Below, one piece after another: positions 1 to 5,378 of a DNA stretch of 5,378 nucleotides. Numbering within the stretch: the stretch's first letter is position 1; every line of letters starts with the position of its first letter. Source of the DNA: Chitinophagaceae bacterium (lineage in GTDB: Bacteria; Bacteroidota; Bacteroidia; Chitinophagales; Chitinophagaceae); assembly GCA_021738605.1 (NCBI GenBank), contig JAIPBY010000168.1:1-5378 (forward strand). Reading direction: 5' to 3'. A program made the translations under genes and the position numbers. The notes under the pieces were generated by a model that had not been told where the DNA came from, ran no database searches, and saw only the letters and a program-made list of their open reading frames with translations.

Positions 1-817
1 TATTGTTCATCTGCCCGGATGCTTCCAATGTTGCCATCAGTTTGCCAATGGATGCATCAAGGTGTTCAACCAGGGCAATGTTCTTGGCCCTTACTACTGT
101 TGCATCAGGTTCACGTTGTTTTACTTTGTCAAGAAACTCTGCAGGCGGTTGAATCGGAAAATGCGGTGCATTGTAAGCCAGATAAAGAAAATACGGAGCG
201 GTGGATTTATTTTTTTCAACCACATAATCGATAGCCCAATCCGTAAACAAATCGGTTGCATGTCCTTTGGGATCAATCCCTTTTTCATTCTCTCTCATCC
301 AGTTGATGCCATCGCGGCGGTGTGTATAATAGTCGTCCATCATGTCTCCCAGGAATCCTTTGAACTGGTCAAACCCTTTGCTGTTGGGGATGTTGGGTTT
401 ATCAAATCCAAGGTGCCATTTGCCAATGATGGCCGTTTGATAGCCAGATTTTTTGAGAACAGCAGGCAAGAGGATGGCATCTTCTTTGAGGTAGCCCCAG
501 GAATCTTTTTGCTGTTGCCTGATGACGCCCGGTACGCCAACAAGATCGGGGTAAATACCCGTCAGGAGTGCAGCCCTGCTTGGAGAGCAGACAGTTGAAT
601 TGGCATAAAATTTTTTCAGAAAAATACCCTTTGCTGCCAGTGCATCGATATGAGGAGTCCTGACATCCTTGCCTCCAGTAAAAGACAGGTCTGCATAACC
701 CAAATCATCGGCAAGGATGAAAATGATATTGGGTTTTGATGCAATGGTTGATTGTGCAACTGCATTGAATTGCAAGAACATCATGAGTTGAAAAAACAGG
801 AAGGTTTTTGGCTTCAT
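1..817 (-). CDS. Exported S1-family sulfatase, N-terminal part (gene runs off the left edge)
   Basis: Formylglycine-dependent sulfatase expected to hydrolyse sulfate esters, probably of a glycan, in the periplasm or at the cell surface. About 272 residues are visible; family members usually have 450-550, so roughly half is missing beyond position 1. The ATG at 817 begins a signal peptide: basic MKPK, a hydrophobic core to about residue 20, and likely cleavage after AVA (residue 21) before Gln22. Visible motifs: the metal-binding Asp pair in ILADDLGY (D37, D38); the sulfatase signature CSPSR (C77-R81), whose Cys77 is the residue converted to formylglycine; the second signature GYQTAIIGKWHLG (125-137) with K133 and H135; and NAPHFP with H219. 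No key residue is missing in the visible part. Because the catalytic position is Cys, either FGE or anSME could mature it. The gene follows arsC by 41 bases on the same strand, so it may be read through from the arsenic operon or use its own promoter. Family assignment is firm; the substrate cannot be told. Confidence 0.93.
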   Translation of the reverse strand, partial: MKPKTFLFFQLMMFLQFNAVAQSTIASKPNIIFILADDLGYADLSFTGGKDVRTPHIDALAAKGIFLKKFYANSTVCSPSRAALLTGIYPDLVGVPGVIRQQQKDSWGYLKEDAILLPAVLKKSGYQTAIIGKWHLGFDKPNIPNSKGFDQFKGFLGDMMDDYYTHRRDGINWMRENEKGIDPKGHATDLFTDWAIDYVVEKNKSTAPYFLYLAYNAPHFPIQPPAEFLDKVKQREPDATVVRAKNIALVEHLDASIGKLMATLEASGQMNN

Positions 818-821
818 GGTT

Positions 822-849
822 TAAATATAGCCAATTCTGTTTTTGTCAA
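822..849 (-). promoter_or_regulatory. Possible promoter for the sulfatase gene
   Basis: In the arsC-sulfatase gap the minus strand reads TTG at 849-847, then 17 bases, then TATATTTA at 829-822. This resembles the Bacteroidota -33 TTG / -7 TAnnTTTG pattern with one mismatch in the last base. The start of transcription would fall almost on the ATG at 817, leaving hardly any leader, so the match may instead be just an AT-rich translation-initiation region. If real, it would uncouple the sulfatase from the arsenic operon. Weak support. Confidence 0.25.
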
Positions 850-858
850 GCCCCGTAC

Positions 859-1272
859 CTAAAGGTTTTCCTTCACAAAATCAGCGCAGTATTGTTTGAT
901 CATCTCCCTGACTGTTTTGAACTGCTCCATGATTTCTTCTTCTGTTCCTGTTGCTTTGGCGGGGTCAGGAAAATTATAATGAAATAGTTTAGCACCAGTG
1001 GGGAAATAGGGGCATCGTTCTTTTGCATTGTCACAGACCGTGATCACAAAGTCCATGTCAATGTTTTGGTATTCCAGCACATTGTTGGAAGTATTGTTTG
1101 AAATATCCATCCCATCTTCTTTCATGATGGCGATGGCTCTTGGATTCACTCCATGAGTTTCAACACCTGCGGAATAGATTTCTGCCTTTCCGGCGGTCAT
1201 TGCTTCAAGGTATCCGTGGGCGAGCTGACTTCTGCAACTGTTGCCTGTGCAGAGTATAAGTATTTTTTTCAT
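859..1272 (-). CDS. arsC: Arsenate reductase ArsC, thioredoxin-coupled LMW-phosphatase type
   Basis: Cytoplasmic enzyme that reduces arsenate to arsenite. The 137-residue protein has the low-molecular-weight tyrosine-phosphatase fold of the pI258 ArsC type. The P-loop is at the N-terminus, CTGNSCRS, with nucleophile Cys8 and Arg14. The two further redox cysteines of this family are present as Cys80 and Cys87 in VCDNAKERCP, and the DP pair at D103-P104 supplies the expected general acid. The full Cys triad indicates electron supply from thioredoxin rather than glutaredoxin, and an active enzyme. Length is normal. It starts 12 bases after the arsM stop, with no Shine-Dalgarno sequence but A-rich bases (AAACAAG) upstream, so it is almost certainly cotranscribed with arsR and arsM. 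Reduction yields the As(III) substrate of the neighbouring ArsM. The long reading frames on the opposite strand are shadows. Confidence 0.95.
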   Translation of the reverse strand: MKKILILCTGNSCRSQLAHGYLEAMTAGKAEIYSAGVETHGVNPRAIAIMKEDGMDISNNTSNNVLEYQNIDMDFVITVCDNAKERCPYFPTGAKLFHYNFPDPAKATGTEEEIMEQFKTVREMIKQYCADFVKENL

Positions 1273-1284
1273 CCGATCTTGTTT

Positions 1285-2130
1285 TTAGCAACAGCCACCA
1301 CCGGGCGTGCATTGTTTGGTTTCAATTGGTTTTTGTGCAAATACTGTGATGCTGAAGATGCCGATTCCTCCTGCGCGAAAACTGGAAATCTCTTCTGCAC
1401 TCAGGTGGTTGATCAGGATATCATCAGGAATATAAATGGGCTTTTCTTTTTGGATGGTGATGTTGTCAAAACCATTGGCATTGATCAGCTCAAGATAAAC
1501 CTGTTTTTGAATGGCTCCGGAAACACATCCTGCATACATTTCAGCTGTTTCTTTCAGTACATTGGGCAGGGCTCCCACCAAGACCACATCTGAGATGCTG
1601 AAATGGCCACCTGGTTTCAATACCCTGTATATTTCCTGAAACACAGCATGTTTGTTCGGAACAAGGTTAAGTACACAATTGCTCACCACAACATCAGCTA
1701 CATTCGATGTGATAGGCATCTGTTCAATATCACCCTGCCTGAATTCAACGTTGTTGAAGCCTCTGGCTTCAGCATTTTTTCTGGCCTTCTCAATCATGGC
1801 GCTGGTGAAATCAATGCCGATGACTTTTCCTGTGGCACCGGTTTCATGGCGTGCAATAAAACAATCATTTCCTGCGCCGCTGCCAAGATCAACTACGAGA
1901 TCACCTTCCTTGATTCTGGCAAACTGTGTTGGCAGTCCGCATCCAAGTCCCAAATCGGCATCGGCATTGTAGCCCTCAAGTGTTGAATAATCATCAGACA
2001 TGATATTGTACACTTCCGTACTGCATCCACCTGCACCACAACAGGAAGACATATTTGTTTCCTTGTCTTGCAGGGCGATCTCGCTGTATTTCTGTCTTAC
2101 GATTTCTTTTAATTCTGCTTCGGTTTTCAT
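1285..2130 (-). CDS. arsM: Arsenite S-adenosylmethionine methyltransferase ArsM
   Basis: Cytoplasmic class I methyltransferase that transfers methyl groups from SAM to As(III), giving methylated and partly volatile arsenicals. It has 281 residues, within the usual range. The SAM-binding motif I is VVDLGSGAGND (79-89), the acidic motif II residue is D107 in VIGIDF, and GDIEQMP (133-139) follows. The As(III)-binding cysteines of the family can be placed at Cys64 (GLGCGLP), Cys152 (SNCVLNL) and Cys202 (GCVSGA), matching the three catalytic cysteines known from algal CmArsM. A further N-terminal cluster SSCCGAGGC (C30, C31, C36) and a C-terminal tail CTPGGGCC (C274, C280, C281) could hand over or hold As(III). 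The ATG at 2130 follows arsR by 24 bases with an A-rich run just upstream and no Shine-Dalgarno sequence. Position between arsR and arsC supports the call. Some annotations would call it simply 'methyltransferase domain protein'; the cysteines make ArsM much more likely. Confidence 0.9.
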   Translation of the reverse strand: MKTEAELKEIVRQKYSEIALQDKETNMSSCCGAGGCSTEVYNIMSDDYSTLEGYNADADLGLGCGLPTQFARIKEGDLVVDLGSGAGNDCFIARHETGATGKVIGIDFTSAMIEKARKNAEARGFNNVEFRQGDIEQMPITSNVADVVVSNCVLNLVPNKHAVFQEIYRVLKPGGHFSISDVVLVGALPNVLKETAEMYAGCVSGAIQKQVYLELINANGFDNITIQKEKPIYIPDDILINHLSAEEISSFRAGGIGIFSITVFAQKPIETKQCTPGGGCC

Positions 2131-2154
2131 TTTGTATTTTTTAAGCGTGATGGA

Positions 2155-2487
2155 TCAACAACATTTCAAATCAGTCAGGGCCGGGCGTTCAAACAAATTC
2201 TTCAATGCGGTTTTGGCTTTTTCCCATTCAGCCGCATCTATGCAATAGCAGACGGATGTTCCCTCAATTTCACCTTTGATCAGCCCTGCCGCTTTCAATT
2301 CTTTCAGGTGCTGGGAAACGGTGGATTGGGAAAGCGGGATTTCATCCACGATATCGCCACAAACACAGGCCTTCTTTTCGATCAGCAAATTCAGGATCAA
2401 AACACGGGCAGGATGCGAAAGGGCTTTCGCATATTTTGACACTGTATTTTCTTCTTCTGCGAAGGCGTGGTTTTTACTGGCTCCCAT
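2155..2487 (-). CDS. arsR: Arsenic-responsive repressor ArsR (ArsR/SmtB family)
   Basis: Winged-helix repressor expected to sit on its own operon's operator and let go on binding As(III). I choose the ATG at 2487, giving 110 residues. The frame extends upstream to a TTG at 2526, but those 13 extra codons would be made of the operator and promoter, and related proteins as I remember them begin MGASK/MGATK. Seen in the protein: ALSHPAR (22-28), typical of the family; a CVCGDIV metal site with Cys41 and Cys43, equivalent to the CVC of E. coli ArsR; and the recognition helix LSQSTVSQHLKEL (52-64). Additional cysteine pairs lie at Cys80/Cys82 (VCYCID, in the wing region) and at the extreme C-terminus, Cys109/Cys110. 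It is the first gene of the arsR-arsM-arsC unit, 24 bases before arsM. The wide-open cysteine set suggests As(III) or Sb(III) rather than Zn or Ni sensing. Confidence 0.93.
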   Translation of the reverse strand: MGASKNHAFAEEENTVSKYAKALSHPARVLILNLLIEKKACVCGDIVDEIPLSQSTVSQHLKELKAAGLIKGEIEGTSVCYCIDAAEWEKAKTALKNLFERPALTDLKCC

Positions 2488-2488
2488 A

Positions 2489-2510
2489 TTAATCGCAATA
2501 TTACGATTAA
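2489..2510. promoter_or_regulatory. ArsR operator palindrome
   Basis: A 22-bp inverted repeat with perfect 7-base arms, TTAATCG (2489-2495) and CGATTAA (2504-2510), around an 8-base centre whose inner six bases AATATT are themselves palindromic; 20 of 22 positions are symmetric. It lies one base upstream of the arsR ATG and overlaps the predicted -7 box, as expected for an autoregulated ArsR/SmtB repressor. The symmetry is seen directly; binding by ArsR is inferred from position and family. No second copy was noticed elsewhere in the window. Confidence 0.75.
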
Positions 2511-2526
2511 ATAATGAATCTGCCAA
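2496..2526 (-). promoter_or_regulatory. Predicted promoter of the arsRMC operon
   Basis: On the minus strand TTG (2526-2524, within TTTTGG) is followed after 20 bases by TAATATTG (2503-2496), which matches the Bacteroidota -7 consensus TAnnTTTG except for one base. The -7 box forms the centre of the operator palindrome, so repressor and sigma factor would compete directly. Transcription would begin around 2489-2492, only a few bases before the ATG at 2487, implying a leaderless or nearly leaderless arsR message. Inferred from pattern and spacing. Confidence 0.6.
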
Positions 2527-2634
2527 AATTCCTTCATCGTCGCCCTTTGAAGGGATGACCTGATCATGTCAAAAGCTTGTGTAAATTTTGCTACCTTCAA
2601 GGGCATATCCCAAACGCAGCATTAACACAATCGC
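2511..2634. other. Divergent intergenic region between arsR and the lyase-like gene
   Basis: This stretch separates two divergent transcription units. It carries the arsR upstream sequence at its left end. Two short quasi-palindromes of similar sequence lie in it: CCCTT-TG-AAGGG at 2543-2554 and CCTT-C-AAGG at 2594-2602, with centres about 50 bp apart. They could be regulatory sites, but they are short and may be chance. For the plus-strand gene I find TAAATTTTG at 2582-2590, a rough -7-like string, but no TTG at the right distance, so no promoter is called. No Shine-Dalgarno sequence precedes the ATG at 2635 and no small coding frame is convincing. Confidence 0.5.
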
Positions 2635-4791
2635 ATGTACAAATCAACCGCATTTCTTGCCTTTTTGATGTTCTTCTCCAGCCTTGCCATTTCCCAAACA
2701 AATGATCTTGCCATCATCAGGCAAAAGGTGATTGCAGAATTGTTTACCAATGCTGTTGCCGACAACCAGGTGGAAACCGTTGTTGCCAAAATGAAGGAGG
2801 ATGGCAGCTTTCCTGGAATTGATTATGCAGACCTGAGCAATATTGCAGGGTTTCCCCAGCAGCGACACCTTATTGATCTTCTTTACCTGGCAAGGGTCTA
2901 CCAATCAAAAAATTCCAAATATTACCACTCAAAGCAGTTGATGGAAACGATTATAAAGGGTCTGGATTTCTGGGTAAAAAATGATTTCATTGGCGACAAT
3001 TGGCATGATAGCCAGATTGCTGTTCCTACTCTTCTAGTTAACCTGATGCTGGTCTTGGGCAATGAGCTCCCAAATGACCTGGTTGAAAAGCTCCAGCCCA
3101 TCATCGGAAGGGCCAATATGAGCGCATCGGGTGCGCGTCCGAGTGGCGACAGGATTGTGATTGCAGGCATCCTGGCCAAAAATATGCTGTTCAGGGAAAA
3201 TTTTTCGGAATTTGAAAAGGTGATCAAAATCATTGAAGGCGAGATCAAGTTTTCAACCGGGGAAAGAGGCATTCAGCATGATTATAGTTTTCACCACCGT
3301 CCTGACAGGGTAAACAATACCACCTCTTATGGCTATGGTAAATACGCGAATGCATTTGGTGAATGGCTGGTTTATGTGGATGGAACCAAGTACCAGTTTT
3401 CAAAAGAAAAGATCAACCAGCTGGTGGATTATTATATCGATGGCATCACCAAGCAATTGGTTTATGGGGTTTATGAGGATGTCAGTGTGAAGAACAGGGA
3501 CATCACCAGCAAGAACAATTTTCAACCCCGTGGCACACTGGAAATTGAACGTTTGCTGGTGGGTACTGATTACCGCAAAGCGGAACTGGAAGAACTGATC
3601 CGCCTAAGAAAAGGAACGGCAAAGCCATCAAAATCTTTTGCGAAATTCTTCTGGCAGACAGAACATTTTGTTTTCCAGCGTCCGAATTTTTATACAACTG
3701 TGCGGATGTTTTCGACCAGGAATGCGAACATGGAAATGCCCTACAATGGTCCGGGTAAACCCACCCATCACCGTGCAGACGGCACCAATTATCTCGTGTT
3801 GAAAGGCAATGAATACCATAACATCTGGCCGGTATATGATTGGCAAAAAATATCCGGCACCACGGTATTGCAGAAGCCCAAGTTGCATGGTCCGGAGGAT
3901 ATCCAAAAGAAAGGATTGACAAGATTTGTCGGGGCCGTAACAGATGACCTGTATGGCGCTGTGGTCTTTGATTTCAAGAGTCCGCATGATATGGTGGAGG
4001 CCAAAAAATCATGGTTCTTTTTTGATGAGGAATATGTTTGTCTGGGAACAGACATCCGGTCTGAAAGCAAGCTTCCTGTTGCGACCACCATCAATCAGGT
4101 TTTGCTGAAGGGTGATGTTACCGTCATGCAGGATGGTAACAAGTCAGTGCTTCCCGGTGGAAACCGCATATCAGAAAAAGTGAAATGGATACACCATGAC
4201 AGGGTTGGATATATTTTTCCTGAGCCTGCAAAAATCAATGTATCCAACCAAAACGAAACGGGTACCTGGGCTTCCATCACCGATCAAAAAAACATCAGCA
4301 AGGAACCAGTGAATGAACAGGTGTTTAAACTCTGGTTTGACCATGGCGCGCGTCCAACAAAAGCAGGTTATCAATACATTGTTGTTCCTGATATAGACCA
4401 GAACAAACTGATGGAAACCAGTCAAAACAATCGCTCCATCAGAATCTTGTCCAATACCGATACTGTTCAGGCCGTGATGCACGGCAAGCTCAACATGGTT
4501 CAGGCCGCTTTTTACCAAGCAGCTGAACTGAAAGTTAGCCCAACCTTTTCCTTGAAAATGGACAGCCAAGGCATGGCCATGATCAAGATGGATGGCAGCC
4601 GTATCAAGACAATCAGTGTTGCTGATCCATCAAGGCAATTGAGGCGGATCTCCATCACTGTCTCAGGCATTTATGCTGTAAAAAAGGAGGGCCTTGTTTG
4701 TCTGCCCAACAATCAGTTGCAACAAACCATCCTGCTCATCGACCTTCCACAAGGCGTGTATTCCGGAAAATCAGTCAATCTTCAATTTTAA
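2635..4791 (+). CDS. Exported polysaccharide lyase family 8-like protein with a divergent active site
   Basis: Secreted 718-residue protein with the PL8 layout (chondroitin AC, hyaluronate and xanthan lyases; about 700 residues for the Flavobacterium/Pedobacter heparinus enzyme). A signal peptide spans residues 1-20, with likely cleavage SLAIS^QTND. Residues about 25-325 form the expected alpha/alpha-toroid, with the family string DNWHDSQIAVPTLL (121-134) and HDYSFHHRPDR (215-225) followed by SYGYGKY (231-237), where the catalytic His (H221) and Tyr (Y232 or Y234) should lie. Residues about 340-600 match the central super-sandwich, including NIWPVYDWQKISGTTV (396-411), like the FWPTxDWxRLPGTT string of known PL8 enzymes; the rest is a C-terminal beta domain. 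Three positions look changed: SGAR (166-169) where lyases have TGAN, NRDITS (287-292) where they have a GRxISR-type string, and NGPG (371-374) where they have NGEN. It could be a lyase of other specificity, or non-catalytic. The fold family is fairly firm; the substrate is unknown. It precedes the reductase gene by 18 bases, likely in one operon. Confidence 0.75.
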   Translation: MYKSTAFLAFLMFFSSLAISQTNDLAIIRQKVIAELFTNAVADNQVETVVAKMKEDGSFPGIDYADLSNIAGFPQQRHLIDLLYLARVYQSKNSKYYHSKQLMETIIKGLDFWVKNDFIGDNWHDSQIAVPTLLVNLMLVLGNELPNDLVEKLQPIIGRANMSASGARPSGDRIVIAGILAKNMLFRENFSEFEKVIKIIEGEIKFSTGERGIQHDYSFHHRPDRVNNTTSYGYGKYANAFGEWLVYVDGTKYQFSKEKINQLVDYYIDGITKQLVYGVYEDVSVKNRDITSKNNFQPRGTLEIERLLVGTDYRKAELEELIRLRKGTAKPSKSFAKFFWQTEHFVFQRPNFYTTVRMFSTRNANMEMPYNGPGKPTHHRADGTNYLVLKGNEYHNIWPVYDWQKISGTTVLQKPKLHGPEDIQKKGLTRFVGAVTDDLYGAVVFDFKSPHDMVEAKKSWFFFDEEYVCLGTDIRSESKLPVATTINQVLLKGDVTVMQDGNKSVLPGGNRISEKVKWIHHDRVGYIFPEPAKINVSNQNETGTWASITDQKNISKEPVNEQVFKLWFDHGARPTKAGYQYIVVPDIDQNKLMETSQNNRSIRILSNTDTVQAVMHGKLNMVQAAFYQAAELKVSPTFSLKMDSQGMAMIKMDGSRIKTISVADPSRQLRRISITVSGIYAVKKEGLVCLPNNQLQQTILLIDLPQGVYSGKSVNLQF

Positions 4792-4809
4792 TTTCAAGTA
4801 CAACATCTC

Positions 4810-5378
4810 ATGAACTATCAGGCAAGTCAATCGAGGTATCAGCAAATGACCTACCGCCGTTGCGGAAACAGTGGTCTTCAGCTACCCGCCATTTCATTGG
4901 GACTCTGGCAAAATTTTGGACATGTCGATTTGCGTTCAACTTTTGAACAGGTCCTCCATACTGCATTTGATTTGGGCATCACCCATTTTGACCTGGCCAA
5001 CAATTATGGTCCTCCTCCAGGCAGTGCTGAGTCCAATTTTGGTGACATCATGCAGGGTGATTTTGGAAAGTACCGCGATGAGATGATCATTTCCACCAAG
5101 GCCGGATACACCATGTGGGACGGGCCTTATGGCGATTGGGGAAGCAAAAAATATTTGGTGGCCAGTTTGAGCCAAAGCCTCAAAAGAATGAAGTTGGACT
5201 ATGTTGATATTTTCTATCACCACCGTCCAGACCCCAATACACCTTTGGAAGAGACCATGACCACCCTTGATCTGATGGTAAGGCAAGGTAAAGCACTGTA
5301 TGCGGGCATTTCAAATTATCCGCCGGATGAGGCGCAGAAGGCATTTGATATCTTGAAACAGCTGGGCACTCCCTGTCT
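4810..5378 (+). CDS. gpr: Aldo/keto reductase, L-glyceraldehyde-3-phosphate reductase (YghZ/Gpr) type, N-terminal part
   Basis: Cytoplasmic NADPH-dependent reductase of the (beta/alpha)8 aldo/keto reductase superfamily; the E. coli relative YghZ (Gpr) reduces L-glyceraldehyde 3-phosphate and methylglyoxal. The first 189 residues are visible; the family has about 330-350, so the C-terminal NADPH-binding part is off the right edge. The ATG at 4810 is chosen because the following RYQQMTYRRCGNSGL aligns with the N-terminus of YghZ as I remember it; the inner Met13 (4846) would cut this off. The string FDLANNYGPPPGSAE (60-74) is characteristic of this subgroup. The catalytic tetrad is complete: Asp61, Tyr66, Lys97 (STKAGY) and His138 (FYHHRPD). 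One small difference is LWQNFG (32-37), where relatives have LWHNFG. It begins 18 bases after the lyase-like gene with no terminator between, so the two are probably cotranscribed. Subgroup assignment is good; the physiological substrate may be a different sugar aldehyde. Confidence 0.88.
   Translation, partial: MNYQASQSRYQQMTYRRCGNSGLQLPAISLGLWQNFGHVDLRSTFEQVLHTAFDLGITHFDLANNYGPPPGSAESNFGDIMQGDFGKYRDEMIISTKAGYTMWDGPYGDWGSKKYLVASLSQSLKRMKLDYVDIFYHHRPDPNTPLEETMTTLDLMVRQGKALYAGISNYPPDEAQKAFDILKQLGTPC

Noticed and set aside
62..598. Plus-strand open frame of 178 codons
   Set aside because: It is antisense to the sulfatase, whose signatures (CSPSR, GKWHLG) are unmistakable on the minus strand; the frame's own translation shows no recognisable domain.
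830..849. A sigma70-like TTGACA followed by TATATT in the arsC-sulfatase gap
   Set aside because: The spacer is only 14 bases, too short for a standard sigma70 promoter; kept only as a weak Bacteroidota-type candidate with different box assignment.
1153..1986. Plus-strand open frames opposite arsC and arsM
   Set aside because: Shadows of well-recognised minus-strand enzymes; no motif, and their starts have no sensible context.
2488..2526. Longer ArsR starting at the TTG at 2526
   Set aside because: The extra 13 codons coincide with the predicted promoter and operator palindrome, and the ATG at 2487 gives the usual length and N-terminus.
3503..4569. Minus-strand open frames inside the lyase-like gene
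   Set aside because: Antisense to a continuous 718-codon frame with a signal peptide and PL8 fold strings; no domains in their translations.
4698..5086. Plus-strand open frames overlapping the end of the lyase-like gene and the reductase
   Set aside because: Out of frame with both recognised proteins and without any recognisable motif; the reductase frame from 4810 explains this stretch.
4936..5286. Minus-strand open frame opposite the reductase
   Set aside because: Antisense shadow of a clear aldo/keto reductase with a complete catalytic tetrad.
1..5378. tRNA, rRNA, CRISPR array, insertion sequence or attachment-site repeats
   Set aside because: No repeat arrays, transposase-like frame, terminal inverted repeats or RNA-gene signature were seen on reading both strands.

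Overview
The window looks like a chromosomal piece from a member of the Bacteroidota. Three things point there: Shine-Dalgarno sequences are absent and A-rich stretches precede the start codons; the promoter-like elements resemble the Bacteroidota -33 TTG / -7 TAnnTTTG pattern; and the exported proteins have signal peptides ending just before Gln (VA^Q, IS^Q). The protein families (S1 sulfatase, PL8-like lyase, a CVCGD-type ArsR, a thioredoxin-type ArsC) also fit. I cannot name a genus. No RNA gene, mobile element, CRISPR array or integration signature is visible.

Left half (1-2526, minus strand): a compact arsenic cluster reads right to left as arsR (2487-2155), arsM (2130-1285), arsC (1272-859), with gaps of 24 and 12 bases. 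After a 41-base gap comes the 5' half of an exported formylglycine sulfatase gene that runs off the left edge. A near-perfect 22-bp palindrome abuts the ArsR start codon and covers the predicted -7 box, so ArsR very probably represses this unit. ArsC reduces arsenate to arsenite and ArsM methylates arsenite. No arsenite efflux permease lies in the part of the unit that is visible.

Right half (2635-5378, plus strand): reading divergently, an exported 718-residue polysaccharide-lyase-8-like protein is followed 18 bases later by an aldo/keto reductase of the YghZ/Gpr (L-glyceraldehyde-3-phosphate reductase) type that runs off the right edge. The lyase keeps the PL8 fold signatures, but by my from-memory alignment several canonical catalytic positions (Asn, second Arg, Glu) are replaced. 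That makes it the most interesting protein in the window.

Taken together, the window joins an arsenic-detoxification transcription unit to a carbohydrate-processing neighbourhood (sulfatase, lyase-like protein, sugar-aldehyde reductase). Whether the sulfatase belongs functionally to the arsenic unit or to the glycan side cannot be settled from this sequence. The only sizeable non-coding stretch is the divergent region 2488-2634.
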